From positions 1 to 64,000 of the forward strand of contig DXFU01000048.1 of assembly GCA_019114305.1 (NCBI GenBank): 64,000 nt of DNA, written 5' to 3'. The notes beneath the pieces were generated by a model. That model saw only the letters and a program-made list of their open reading frames with translations. It searched no databases and was not told where the DNA came from. Made by a program: the position numbers and the translations under genes. The stretch is from Candidatus Hungatella pullicola (GTDB taxonomy: Bacteria; Bacillota; Clostridia; Lachnospirales; Lachnospiraceae). Each line of letters starts with the position of its first letter. The first letter of the stretch is position 1. Of this stretch, positions 52,656 to 61,455 are shown one piece after another.

Positions 52656-52702
52656 AAACCGTCTGACTCTGTGATTTATATTACAGAGTCGGGCGGTTTT
52701 AT
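52656..52702. terminator. bidirectional terminator
   Basis: AAACCGTCTGACTCTGT pairs with ACAGAGTCGGGCGGTTT along 17 bases (G-T pairs allowed), with T/A flanks serving both the hydantoinase and the opposing kinase gene. Confidence 0.85.
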
Positions 52703-52738
52703 CTGTTAAGACGGGCCGGCGCAGAAAGAAAAACAAGT

Positions 52739-53977
52739 TTACAGAGGGAGAGACACAGTGAAAATGGTACCCTCTTCTGAATTGCTGGATACAATGATTT
52801 TTCCCTTGTGGTGTTCTACAATGGTTCTGGCGATAGAAAGTCCTAGGCCATACCCGCCTTCTTTTCTGACTCTTGATTTATCTGTACGATAGAATCTTTC
52901 AAATATATGTTTCTGTTCTTCTAAAGGAATGGGGTCTCCTGTGTTTTGAACTGTGAGGCAGGCATTATGGGGGCTTTTTTTTAATTCCAAGTTTACAGCC
53001 CCGTTTTTTCCCGCATATTTACAGGCATTATCCAGAAGAATAAGAACCAGCTGTTTCAGTTGGGCTTCACTGCCGGAAAGAGATATGTCCGGAGATATGC
53101 TGCTGGTAAGCTTAACCTTTTGTTCAAAGGCTACCGATTCAAAAAGAAGTACACAGTTAAGCACACTGTCGCTGAAGTCCAGCATCTGGTGGGGAGTGGT
53201 TTCTGTCAATACGCCTGCGTCAGATCGGGCCAGAAAGAGCAGCCCCTCCACCAGCTTTTTCATCCGCTTAGCTTCTTCCCTGGTGTTTTCCAGCCATTTT
53301 TCCTGGTTTTTTATGGTGGAATCTTTGTGGGCAGAGAGGATTTGGAGATTAGCAAGGATTACAGTAAGAGGAGTCTTCAACTCATGGGAGGCATCAGCGA
53401 TAAATTGATTCTGCTGCTGCCAGGCTGTTTTAACCGGCTTCAATGCCCAGCGGGAAAGAAACAAGCTTAGGAAGAAAAACAGAACCATGGCAATGAAAAA
53501 GACAAGGATACAGGTTATAAGAATTCCTCTGGCAGCAGCTATTTGGTAGCTTTGGTCGATAAAAGCGATTTTAGTACCGTCAGGCGACGGTTCTAAATGG
53601 TAGCGGAGAGAATAATCTTCCAGAAATCCATCTGTATTTCCCGAATGAATGACCTGAGCGGCAAGAGATTCTGCCAGTTCCTGAGAAACAGAGAGGTTGA
53701 TTTCCTTGCGGTCGGCAATCTGTCCGCTATCAGAATCCACAGTTATAATGAAGGCAGATGGAAGGGGAAAAGGATCGGGCCGGGGACGCCCAGGCTCCTG
53801 TTTTTCCAGTTCCCTGTCAAAATGTTCAATTTCCATAACTTCTCTTACCGCCATTTCGGTCTGATGATGGAGACGTTGGATTGCCGAATAGTAGAAAACT
53901 CCAAGCACTGCCGCCATAATGCTTGAGACAAAAAGCATATTAATGAGAATGAATTTTCTGTGAAGCTTTTTAATCAT
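52739..53977 (-). CDS. sensor histidine kinase
   Basis: A 412-residue membrane kinase. Two membrane helices (ILINMLFVSSIMAAVLGVFYY; GILITCILVFFIAMVLFFF) enclose an extracytoplasmic sensor of about 110 residues. The HisKA domain has FIADASHELKTPL, and the ATPase has LDNACKYAGKNG and GGYGLGLSIARTIVEHHKG. No clear HAMP domain is visible. It overlaps the response regulator gene by four bases (ATGA). The signal is unknown. Confidence 0.9.
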   Translation of the reverse strand: MIKKLHRKFILINMLFVSSIMAAVLGVFYYSAIQRLHHQTEMAVREVMEIEHFDRELEKQEPGRPRPDPFPLPSAFIITVDSDSGQIADRKEINLSVSQELAESLAAQVIHSGNTDGFLEDYSLRYHLEPSPDGTKIAFIDQSYQIAAARGILITCILVFFIAMVLFFFLSLFLSRWALKPVKTAWQQQNQFIADASHELKTPLTVILANLQILSAHKDSTIKNQEKWLENTREEAKRMKKLVEGLLFLARSDAGVLTETTPHQMLDFSDSVLNCVLLFESVAFEQKVKLTSSISPDISLSGSEAQLKQLVLILLDNACKYAGKNGAVNLELKKSPHNACLTVQNTGDPIPLEEQKHIFERFYRTDKSRVRKEGGYGLGLSIARTIVEHHKGKIIVSSNSEEGTIFTVSLPL

Positions 53978-54648
53978 GAAATATCCTCCAGACGGTATCC
54001 AACCTTCCGAACTGTTACAATTTCAGCCTTTGAGCCGAGAAAGGACAATTTTTTCCGAAGAAAAGAGATATAGGCTTCTACATTGTTATCTTCTGCATCA
54101 GAATCGTCTCCCCATACTCTGGAAATGAGCGTATCCTTGGATATGATGGTTCCAGTGTTGCTCATAAGTATTTTAAGAATTTCAAATTCCTTATAGCCTA
54201 AATGGATGGATTTTGTTCTGCACCAAAGGTCGTTGGAGGAAAGACTGAGTGTGAGATCAGCAAACTTCATTTCTTCGACAATAACCTCTCCCTGTCTCCT
54301 GGAGAGTGCTCTGATTCTGGCCAGAAGTTCTTCCGGCACAAAGGGTTTTGTCATATAGTCATCCGCTCCCCGGTCCAATCCGAAGACCTTGTCCTGGACA
54401 TCATCTCTGGCTGTCAGCATAAGAATGGGAGTGGCAATCTTTGCTTCCCTCAGCTTTTTTACAATTTCAAAACCGTTTTCTCCTGGAAGCATTACATCCA
54501 GAATCAGCACATCATAATCTCCTGAAAGACCGCAGTAGAATCCATCTGTTCCATTGTATACAATATCTGCCTGATAATGCTGTTCTTTCATAATCTGTCC
54601 CAGAGCTTCCGCAAGTCTGACCTCATCTTCAACAATCAGTATTTTCAT
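53974..54648 (-). CDS. OmpR-family response regulator
   Basis: A 224-residue regulator. The receiver domain starts MKILIVEDEVRLAEALG with the phospho-Asp in VLILDVMLPGENG and Lys in MTKPF. The winged-helix output domain ends DNNVEAYISFLRKKL, VRKVGYRLED. ATG at 54648 follows AGGAGA; the frame opens 20 codons earlier without a ribosome site. It is divergent from the SLH/MacAB-like operon, a likely target. Confidence 0.92.
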   Translation of the reverse strand: MKILIVEDEVRLAEALGQIMKEQHYQADIVYNGTDGFYCGLSGDYDVLILDVMLPGENGFEIVKKLREAKIATPILMLTARDDVQDKVFGLDRGADDYMTKPFVPEELLARIRALSRRQGEVIVEEMKFADLTLSLSSNDLWCRTKSIHLGYKEFEILKILMSNTGTIISKDTLISRVWGDDSDAEDNNVEAYISFLRKKLSFLGSKAEIVTVRKVGYRLEDIS

Positions 54649-54744
54649 ATTGATTCTCCTGAATTTTCTTAATGTAATTATTATAAGACAGCGGCATGGA
54701 CCGTGCAATCTTATTTCTTATCTTCTATATCTTATAGGCCCAAC

Positions 54745-54784
54745 CTTAAAATATTCTGAAATATATTTTTCAGGTTATTTTAAG
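54745..54784. repeat. inverted repeat between regulator and exporter operon
   Basis: CTTAAAATA (54745-54753) and TATTTTAAG (54776-54784) are perfect arms, with an inner CTGAA/TTCAG pair. It lies just before the exporter operon promoter and could be a regulator site. Confidence 0.5.
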
Positions 54785-54791
54785 CTAAAGG

Positions 54792-54800
54792 TGTTAAAAT
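54792..54800 (+). promoter_or_regulatory. extended -10 of the SLH/MacAB-like operon
   Basis: TGT plus TAAAAT (54795-54800) forms an extended -10 without a good -35, which would fit an activator-dependent promoter. The inverted repeat at 54745-54784 lies directly upstream. Confidence 0.45.
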
Positions 54801-54851
54801 TCTGCTGTGTTTTAGGAAAATTGCAAAGCAAGAAAAGAGAGGAGTATTCTG

Positions 54852-55937
54852 ATGAATCAAAGACAAATTGCGGCTGCCATGGCCGTTTTGACGGCAGTCA
54901 CGGCAATAACGCCCATGGAGGCAGAGGCGAGCACCAATTTTGATTTACGTCAAAAGGTAGTCGGAATTTCCGGAATTATGAGCGTGACAAATATTGATGC
55001 CCTTGTTACCAGAGGAGAATTTGCCAGTATGCTGGTAAATGCTTCTTCCTATAGAAGTACGGTCAGTAATATAAGCAACACCTCGGTATTTGCTGATGTG
55101 CCAAAGGATCATGAATACGCGTCTTACATACGGATTGCAGCCCAGCAGGGCTGGATGAGCGGTTACCTGGGAGGTAATTTCAAACCAGAGGATTATATCA
55201 CTCTTCAGGATGCCATCAAAGGAGTTCTGGCTCTTCTTGGCTATACCAATGAGGATTTTACCGGAGATCAGACAGGGGCCAGATTTTCCAAGTATGTATC
55301 CCTGGAGCTAAATGAAAACATGAATAAAGGGGCTTTAGAGGTGTTAAACCGGGAAGACTGCATTAATTTGTTTTACAATCTTTTAAAAACCAACACGAAG
55401 GAAGGACAGCTGTTCGGTGCCAGTCTGGACTGTGAGCTTACTTCAGATGGGGAGATTAACCCTCTGACTATGGTTGACAACAGCCTGAGGGGACCAAAGG
55501 TAGTTCGAAGCAAAAGCAGTCTTGACAACTATCTGCCTTTTGATCTCAGTTCAGCTAATGTATATCTGGACGGAGATCCTGTATCCAACAGCAGTGATCT
55601 GATTGCCAATGCCATTGACAGTTCCGACGGCGTTCTCGTATACTACCATCCGGTTTCAAAAACTATTTGGATGTACACCGTAGGAACGGAAAATGAAAAC
55701 GGCCGCTCTGCTGTGACAGGAGAAATTACCAGTGTTATTTATAATTCTACGGATTTGATGACCCCTACAGCCATTGAAATTGACGGGGTTACCTATGAAC
55801 TGGGAGGCACAGAGATGCAGTTTGCTTTCTCAACCTATGGTGATATGAGAGTGGGAGATGAGGTGACGGTAGTATATACCATTTCCCAGGACGCCAATGG
55901 TGATGAGGTGAGAACCGTTTTAGACTATATTGATTAA
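54852..55937 (+). CDS. exported S-layer homology (SLH) domain protein
   Basis: A 361-residue exported protein with signal peptide MNQRQIAAAMAVLTAVTAITPMEAEA. SLH-like modules are visible (ALVTRGEFASMLVNASSY; VFADVPKDHEYASYIRIAAQQGWMSGYLGGNFKPEDYITLQDAIKGVLALLGY), which bind secondary wall polymer. The C-terminal part (about residues 200-361) is unrecognised and beta-rich. It is the first gene of an operon with an adaptor and a MacB-like pump and may hold the complex in the wall. ATG at 54852 follows AGAGAGGAG. Confidence 0.78.
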   Translation: MNQRQIAAAMAVLTAVTAITPMEAEASTNFDLRQKVVGISGIMSVTNIDALVTRGEFASMLVNASSYRSTVSNISNTSVFADVPKDHEYASYIRIAAQQGWMSGYLGGNFKPEDYITLQDAIKGVLALLGYTNEDFTGDQTGARFSKYVSLELNENMNKGALEVLNREDCINLFYNLLKTNTKEGQLFGASLDCELTSDGEINPLTMVDNSLRGPKVVRSKSSLDNYLPFDLSSANVYLDGDPVSNSSDLIANAIDSSDGVLVYYHPVSKTIWMYTVGTENENGRSAVTGEITSVIYNSTDLMTPTAIEIDGVTYELGGTEMQFAFSTYGDMRVGDEVTVVYTISQDANGDEVRTVLDYID

Positions 55938-55953
55938 TGACAGGAGAACCGGC

Positions 55954-57693
55954 ATGAAATTTAAGTTGAATATAAAGAGGAAAAAGGAAACGGATACTGC
56001 GCCTGGAAAAGTCCCATTTAAGAAAAAGAAAAAATGGAAAAAACTTGTGGCCGTTCTTCTGATTCTTGTTATTGCACTGCTGGTATGGTATTTCCTTCGG
56101 TCAGACAGCGCTCCGGCTTCCGGTGTGGCAGGAACAGCTCACAGGACAGCAGTGGTGCAGAGACAGGATATTACTTCGGAGCTTTCATCTTCCGGAACCA
56201 TATCACCAAAGGATACCTATGAAATTACTTCTCTGGTAGAAGGGGAGGTAATCAGCGCTGATTTTGAAGAGGGAGATATGGTCACAGAAGGTCAGGTTCT
56301 ATATCAAATTGATACTTCCTCTATGGATACGGAGCTGACTTCCAGACAGAACTCTCTTGCCAGAGCTCAGGAAAATTATAATGAAGCTTTGGAGGACTAC
56401 AACGAGGCTGAGGCCGATTACAGCGGCAATACCTATAAATCCACAGAGACGGGATATATTCAGACTCTCAATGTGAAAGCGGGAGATAAAATTAATTCCG
56501 GCACACAGATTGCCGCTGTTTATGATGATACGACTATGACCATTAAGCTTCCGTTTCTTACAGGAGATGCCGCCCAGATTGGATCAGGAAGCACAGCGGT
56601 ACTGACACTTACCGATACCGGCGAACAGCTGACAGGTACTGTGACAGCAGTAAGCAATATGGATATAACGCTTACCGGAGGCAGAATTGTCCGATATGTA
56701 ACCATTGAAGTAGCTAATCCCGGAGGATTGACTACGGATATGGCAGCCACAGGCAGTGTGGGCGATTTTGTCTGCGCCATGGAAGCTGTATTTGAACCAA
56801 AGCTGGAAGGCGTTATGACAGCAGATCTGCCTGCAAGCGTAGAGATTGGGGAAGTTCTGGTTCATGAAGGAGATTATGTTACAAAAGGAACACCTATTTT
56901 TACAATAGAGACACGGTCAGCGGAAAAGCTTATGGATACCTACAAAGATGCTCTGCAGAATGCTCAGGAAGCGTTGGAGTCAGCGGAGAGTAATCTGGAA
57001 AGTACCCAGGATACCTATGACAACTATACAATTACAGCCCCCATATCCGGTCAGGTAGTGACCAAAAATGTGAAAGCTGGTGATAATATTACAAGAAGTT
57101 CCTCAGAAAGTACTACTTTGGCAGTGATCTATGACATGTCAGGGTACACCTTTGAGATGTCTGTGGATGAGCTGGATGTAAGCAATGTAAAGGTAGGCCA
57201 GAGCGTAGTGGTGACTGCGGATGCTGTAGAAGGAAAGACATTTTCCGGCACAGTAACCAACGTAAGCCTTCAGGGATCTTATTCCAATGGAGTAACCAAT
57301 TATCCGGTTACTGTTACATTGAATGATGGTATGGATGAACTGCTTCCCAGCATGAATGTAGACGGGGTTATCATTATAGACCAGGTTCAGGATGTTCTGG
57401 CAATTCCTGTAGATGCTTTAATGAGAGGAAATAAGGTGTATGTAAAGGATGAGTCTGTAACAGAGGCTCAGGGAAATGTACCTGCCGGATTCAGAGCGGT
57501 AGAGGTAACTACCGGGCTGATCAGCGATGAATACGTAGAAATTACCAGCGGTCTGGAAGAAGGGCAGGAAGTCTATGTTGCGGAATCCACGGTTGATTCT
57601 TCTTCTGCCATGATGATGCCAATGGGAGGAGGTTTTGAAGGCGGAGCCCCTGGCGGCGGCAGAGGCGGCGGCCCCCAGGGCGGACCAAGATAG
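55954..57693 (+). CDS. HlyD/MacA-like efflux adaptor protein
   Basis: A 579-residue adaptor with one N-terminal membrane helix (LVAVLLILVIALLVWYFL). Biotinyl-lipoyl-like strands (VEGEVISADFEEGDMVTEGQVLYQID) and a coiled coil (SRQNSLARAQENYNEALEDYNEAEADY) follow. It contains two adaptor-like units in tandem (a second coil at LQNAQEALESAESNLESTQDTYD), making it longer than the usual 400. The tail is Gly-rich (GGGFEGGAPGGGRGGG). ATG at 55954 follows CAGGAGAA. Confidence 0.85.
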   Translation: MKFKLNIKRKKETDTAPGKVPFKKKKKWKKLVAVLLILVIALLVWYFLRSDSAPASGVAGTAHRTAVVQRQDITSELSSSGTISPKDTYEITSLVEGEVISADFEEGDMVTEGQVLYQIDTSSMDTELTSRQNSLARAQENYNEALEDYNEAEADYSGNTYKSTETGYIQTLNVKAGDKINSGTQIAAVYDDTTMTIKLPFLTGDAAQIGSGSTAVLTLTDTGEQLTGTVTAVSNMDITLTGGRIVRYVTIEVANPGGLTTDMAATGSVGDFVCAMEAVFEPKLEGVMTADLPASVEIGEVLVHEGDYVTKGTPIFTIETRSAEKLMDTYKDALQNAQEALESAESNLESTQDTYDNYTITAPISGQVVTKNVKAGDNITRSSSESTTLAVIYDMSGYTFEMSVDELDVSNVKVGQSVVVTADAVEGKTFSGTVTNVSLQGSYSNGVTNYPVTVTLNDGMDELLPSMNVDGVIIIDQVQDVLAIPVDALMRGNKVYVKDESVTEAQGNVPAGFRAVEVTTGLISDEYVEITSGLEEGQEVYVAESTVDSSSAMMMPMGGGFEGGAPGGGRGGGPQGGPR

Positions 57694-57708
57694 TCAGGAG
57701 GAATTAAG

Positions 57709-58416
57709 GTGGAAGAACCATTAATTGAATTAAAAGATATTTATAAGATCTATCATATGGGAAGCGAGGAGGTCAGGGCAAGCGATGGCGTTTCCCTGAC
57801 CATCTGCCGGGGAGAGTTTGTGGCCATTGTAGGTAAATCAGGAAGCGGAAAATCCACACTAATGAATATTATAGGGGCTTTGGATGTTCCTACATCAGGT
57901 GAATATTACCTGGGCGGGGAGGATGTAAGCCATATGTCTGACAATCAGCTGGCAGAAATAAGGAATAAGATGATAGGTTTTATTTTTCAGCAGTACAATC
58001 TCCTTCCCAAATTGAATCTGCTGGAAAATGTAGAGCTGCCTTTGCTTTACGCTGGTCTTGGAGCAAGTGAGCGGAAAGAACGGGCTATGGCCTCTCTTGA
58101 GAGAGTAGGACTGAAAGAAAAGTGGAAGAATCTTCCCAGCCAGCTGTCAGGAGGACAGCAGCAGAGAGTATCCATTGCCAGGGCCTTAGCGGGAAGCCCT
58201 TCTCTGATTTTGGCTGATGAACCTACAGGAGCTTTGGATTCCAGAACCAGCCGTGAAGTGCTGGACTTCTTAAAACAGCTGAATCGGGAAGGAAATACCA
58301 TTGTAATGATTACCCACGATAATTCCATTGCCATGGAAGCGCGCAGGGTAGTCCGGGTGTTTGACGGAAAAATTAATTTTGATGGAGACGTAAATGAATA
58401 TTCTGCAATCCTTTAA
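57709..58416 (+). CDS. MacB-like ABC transporter ATPase
   Basis: A 235-residue ATPase. It has Walker A GKSGSGKST, FIFQQYNLLPKLNLLENVELP, LSGGQQQRVSIARALAG, LILADEPTGALDS and MITHD. It starts at GTG 57709 behind CAGGAGGAA. It overlaps the permease gene by 23 bases. It differs from the ATPase at 31617 and is a separate paralogue. Confidence 0.92.
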   Translation: MEEPLIELKDIYKIYHMGSEEVRASDGVSLTICRGEFVAIVGKSGSGKSTLMNIIGALDVPTSGEYYLGGEDVSHMSDNQLAEIRNKMIGFIFQQYNLLPKLNLLENVELPLLYAGLGASERKERAMASLERVGLKEKWKNLPSQLSGGQQQRVSIARALAGSPSLILADEPTGALDSRTSREVLDFLKQLNREGNTIVMITHDNSIAMEARRVVRVFDGKINFDGDVNEYSAIL

Positions 58417-59578
58417 AATGGCAATTAAAAGTATCATGGGTAATAAAATGCGTTCCTTTCTCACTATGCTGGGAATTATTATCGGAGTAGCATCGGTTAT
58501 TATTCTGGTAAGTCTGGTAAATGGCCAGATGTCCTATATGACAGAAAGTTTTGAGAGTATGGGAACTAATCAGATCAGCGTCAATGTGACCAATCTGTCC
58601 ACTCGATCTGTATCTGTAGATGAAATGTACGAATTCTACGAAGAAAACCGCAGTCTGTTTGGGCAGATGAGTCCTATGGTCAATATAGCTACTACAGTGA
58701 AAAATGGAAACCAGTCTCTCACTACAACCTCTGTGTCAGGTGTCAGCGAAGAGTACCTGGATCTAAAGGACCAGACCCTGGAGGCAGGCCGGTTTATTCA
58801 ATATTCCGATATTCTTTCCAGGCAAAAGGTATGTGTGGTAGGATATTTTGTTGCGTGGGATCTTTACGGCGGCGTGGAAGAGGCTCTGAACCAGACCATC
58901 AAAATCGGAGGAAATGCATATCAGATTGTAGGTGTAGTTTCCAGAGAGAATGAAGATGAGCTGGAAGAGGGCGGATCGGATGATTTTATATATCTGCCTT
59001 ACAGCTGCGCAGTTAAAATGAGCCGGAACGCTAATATTAACAGTTATATATTTACAACTGCGGATTTGAATTATACAACGGAAGCCAAGGAAGCCATAGA
59101 TGCATTCCTTCTGGATATTTTCAAGGATGAAGATTTGTATAATATTACAGCTATGAGCGAGATGCTGGATTCTCTGAATTCTATGATTACCATGATGTCT
59201 GCGCTGTTAGGCGGAATTGCAGGCATTTCTCTTCTGGTAGCCGGAGTAGGGGTAATGAATATTATGCTGGTATCGGTTACAGAGCGAACCAGAGAAATCG
59301 GTATTCGAAAAGCTTTGGGAGCGAAGAAACGGGTGATTATGCAGCAGTTTGTTATAGAGGCAGCCATGACCAGCACTATGGGCGGCATTATTGGAATTAT
59401 TTTAGGGGCTGTCGCCACCACGGTTGTCGGCAACGCTATGGGAATGAATGCTACGCCGACGCCCTCTGCTGTGGCTATATCCTTTACAGTGTCTGTTGGA
59501 ATTGGACTTTTATTCGGTTATATGCCGGCCAGCCGGGCGGCCAATCTAAATCCCATTGATGCTTTGAGGGTAGAATAA
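58394..59578 (+). CDS. MacB-like ABC transporter permease
   Basis: A 394-residue permease with an N-terminal membrane helix (FLTMLGIIIGVASVIILVSLVNG). An extracytoplasmic MacB_PCD domain (about residues 45-270) and three C-terminal helices follow, with VTERTREIGIRKALGAKKR and ASRAANLNPIDALRVE. With the adaptor and ATPase it forms a full MacAB-like exporter; peptides or macrolide-like compounds are possible cargo. Confidence 0.9.
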   Translation: MNILQSFKMAIKSIMGNKMRSFLTMLGIIIGVASVIILVSLVNGQMSYMTESFESMGTNQISVNVTNLSTRSVSVDEMYEFYEENRSLFGQMSPMVNIATTVKNGNQSLTTTSVSGVSEEYLDLKDQTLEAGRFIQYSDILSRQKVCVVGYFVAWDLYGGVEEALNQTIKIGGNAYQIVGVVSRENEDELEEGGSDDFIYLPYSCAVKMSRNANINSYIFTTADLNYTTEAKEAIDAFLLDIFKDEDLYNITAMSEMLDSLNSMITMMSALLGGIAGISLLVAGVGVMNIMLVSVTERTREIGIRKALGAKKRVIMQQFVIEAAMTSTMGGIIGIILGAVATTVVGNAMGMNATPTPSAVAISFTVSVGIGLLFGYMPASRAANLNPIDALRVE

Positions 59579-59631
59579 TAGGAATTTTTGTTGATAAAAG
59601 GATTAAAAAGGATTTATAAAAAAGGGTTTTA

Positions 59632-59669
59632 ACAGAAGGGATTTCGATTTTAGTCGAAATCCCTTCTGT
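59632..59669. repeat. perfect 16-bp hairpin without T tract
   Basis: ACAGAAGGGATTTCGA (59632-59647) pairs perfectly with its complement at 59654-59669 around TTTTAG. It follows the exporter operon. There is no T run on the plus strand; on the minus strand a TT and AAACCC sequence follows. It may stop transcription poorly or protect the 3' end. Confidence 0.6.
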
Positions 59670-59688
59670 ACCATAGGGAAAAAATGAT

Positions 59689-59738
59689 TTTACATAAATT
59701 TTACATTTCTCATTATAATATTTTACATAAATTTGATA
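59689..59738 (+). promoter_or_regulatory. PhoP-box-like direct repeats
   Basis: TTTACA occurs at 59689, 59700 and 59722, that is at 11-base steps with one degenerate copy (CATTAT) at 59711 and TTGATA at 59733. Bacillus PhoP boxes are TTAACA-like repeats at the same 11-base period. The next genes encode a Na/Pi cotransporter and a PhoB/PhoR-type pair, so regulation by phosphate is likely. Confidence 0.7.
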
Positions 59739-59755
59739 TAGTGCTTACGGAGTCA

Positions 59756-59764
59756 TGTTATAAT
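59756..59764 (+). promoter_or_regulatory. -10 element of the phosphate operon
   Basis: TGT and consensus TATAAT (59759-59764) form an extended -10. No -35 is visible at 17 bases, as is usual for activator-dependent Pho promoters. Confidence 0.6.
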
Positions 59765-59783
59765 TTATAATTGGGAGGAATTT

Positions 59784-61445
59784 ATGTCAATTTCGGATTT
59801 ACAAATGCTATTTCAGTTTATTGGTGGTCTGGGAATGTTCCTTTATGGGATGGATGTAATGGCTGATGGTCTTCAGAAGTCAGCTGGCCACAGGATGCAG
59901 CAGTTATTAGGAGCCCTTACCAGCAACCGTTTGCTGGGAGTCCTTTTGGGAGCGGGGATTACTGCTATTATTCAAAGCAGTTCCGCTACTACGGTTATGG
60001 TCGTAGGTTTTGTAAATGCAGGGCTTATGAATCTTCAGCAGGCAGTAGGAGTTATTATGGGTGCCAATATCGGAACCACAGTAACCAGCTGGATTGTCTC
60101 CATGAGTGAATGGGGAGAAATGTTAAAACCGGACTTCTTTGCTCCGGCTCTTGTAGGTGTTGGAGCTTTGATTATGCTTTTCTGCAAAAGCGGGAAAAAG
60201 AAGCAGTTAGGAGAGATTCTGGTTGGATTCGGCGTGCTGTTTGTAGGCTTAAGCTTTATGTCATCTTCTATTACGCCTTACAAGGATGCGCCAATCTTTT
60301 CACAGGCATTTGCCATTCTGGGAAGAAATCCGATTTTAGGCGTCCTTGCCGGTTTGGTGGTAACAGGAATTATTCAAAGTTCTTCCGCATCAGTAGGTAT
60401 TCTGCAGACGTTGGCGCTAAATGGAATTGTTAACTGGCAGTCAGCCGTATTTATTACTCTTGGACAGAATATCGGTACTTGTGTGACAGCGCTGCTGTCC
60501 AGTCTTGGCGCCAATAAGACAGCGAAAAGAGCAGCAGTTATCCATCTTCTATTCAATGTCGTAGGAGCTGTTATTTTTGGAATCCTTATGTATCTGGTGT
60601 TCCTTTTCAACCCGTCCTTTGGGGCCTCTACCATAAGTAGTGTGGAGATTTCTATTTTCCATACTGTGTTTAATGTGGCAAATACCATTCTTCTTTTCCC
60701 TTTTGCCGGCCTGTTAGTAAAAGCTTCCGGCATTCTGGTTCGGGAAAACAAGAAGAAGGAAGAGAAAAAGGAAGAAGCGTATACAGAGATCGGCCGTCAT
60801 CTGGACGACAGAATTTTGGAAAGTCCTTCTTTTGCTATTGAAAATGTGACCAGAGAAGTAGTCAGCATGGGCAATGCGGCTCTTAAAAACTTTGATATTG
60901 CATCTTCTGCCCTTATGGATGGGGATAAAGCGGAAGCCCGTCAGGTTGAGGAAATGGAAGCAGAGATCAATCATTATAATAAACTTTTAACGGATTATCT
61001 TGTAAAAATTAATAATCAGTCTCTCAATGAAGAACAGCATTTGCTGGTTAAAAATTTATTTTATACCATAAGCGATATTGAGAGAATCAGTGATCACTGC
61101 GAGAATCTGGCGGAACTTGCAGTAGAAAAAGCAGATAAGAAAATAGAATTTTCCGGAAAAGGTGCTGAGGAAATGAGAGAGATGCTTGGAGAGGTTCGTA
61201 ATTCTCTGGAGCACGCCATCAAAGCGAGAGCCACATCAAGTATGACAGAGGTTCGCGCTGTTGTACAATCGGAAGAAAGAGTTGATACCATGGAGGAAGA
61301 ACTGAGAGAGCGCCATATTGAAAGACTTTCCAATCGAACCTGTACACCGGAAAATGGAGTAATCTTTTTAGATGCCATCAGTAATTTAGAGAGAATTTCA
61401 GATCATGCCCATAATATTGCAGGGTATGTAAGAGACGAAATGTAG
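59784..61445 (+). CDS. Na+/phosphate cotransporter with PhoU-like C-terminal domain (NptA/YjbB type)
   Basis: A 553-residue protein. The membrane part (residues about 1-310) has two Na_Pi_cotrans repeats with the signature QSSSATT (AIIQSSSATTVMVVGF) and QSSSAS (IIQSSSASVGILQTL). The C-terminal part is helical and PhoU-like (YTISDIERISDHCENLAELA and AISNLERISDHAHNIAGYV). It imports or exports phosphate with Na+. ATG follows GGGAGGAAT. The regulators follow 10 bases later. Confidence 0.9.
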   Translation: MSISDLQMLFQFIGGLGMFLYGMDVMADGLQKSAGHRMQQLLGALTSNRLLGVLLGAGITAIIQSSSATTVMVVGFVNAGLMNLQQAVGVIMGANIGTTVTSWIVSMSEWGEMLKPDFFAPALVGVGALIMLFCKSGKKKQLGEILVGFGVLFVGLSFMSSSITPYKDAPIFSQAFAILGRNPILGVLAGLVVTGIIQSSSASVGILQTLALNGIVNWQSAVFITLGQNIGTCVTALLSSLGANKTAKRAAVIHLLFNVVGAVIFGILMYLVFLFNPSFGASTISSVEISIFHTVFNVANTILLFPFAGLLVKASGILVRENKKKEEKKEEAYTEIGRHLDDRILESPSFAIENVTREVVSMGNAALKNFDIASSALMDGDKAEARQVEEMEAEINHYNKLLTDYLVKINNQSLNEEQHLLVKNLFYTISDIERISDHCENLAELAVEKADKKIEFSGKGAEEMREMLGEVRNSLEHAIKARATSSMTEVRAVVQSEERVDTMEEELRERHIERLSNRTCTPENGVIFLDAISNLERISDHAHNIAGYVRDEM

Positions 61446-61455
61446 GAGGAAGAGT

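Noticed and set aside
52739..59578. BceRS/BceAB bacitracin-type detoxification module
   Set aside because: The permease has the four-helix MacB layout, not the ten-helix BceB type, and the kinase has a large extracytoplasmic sensor.
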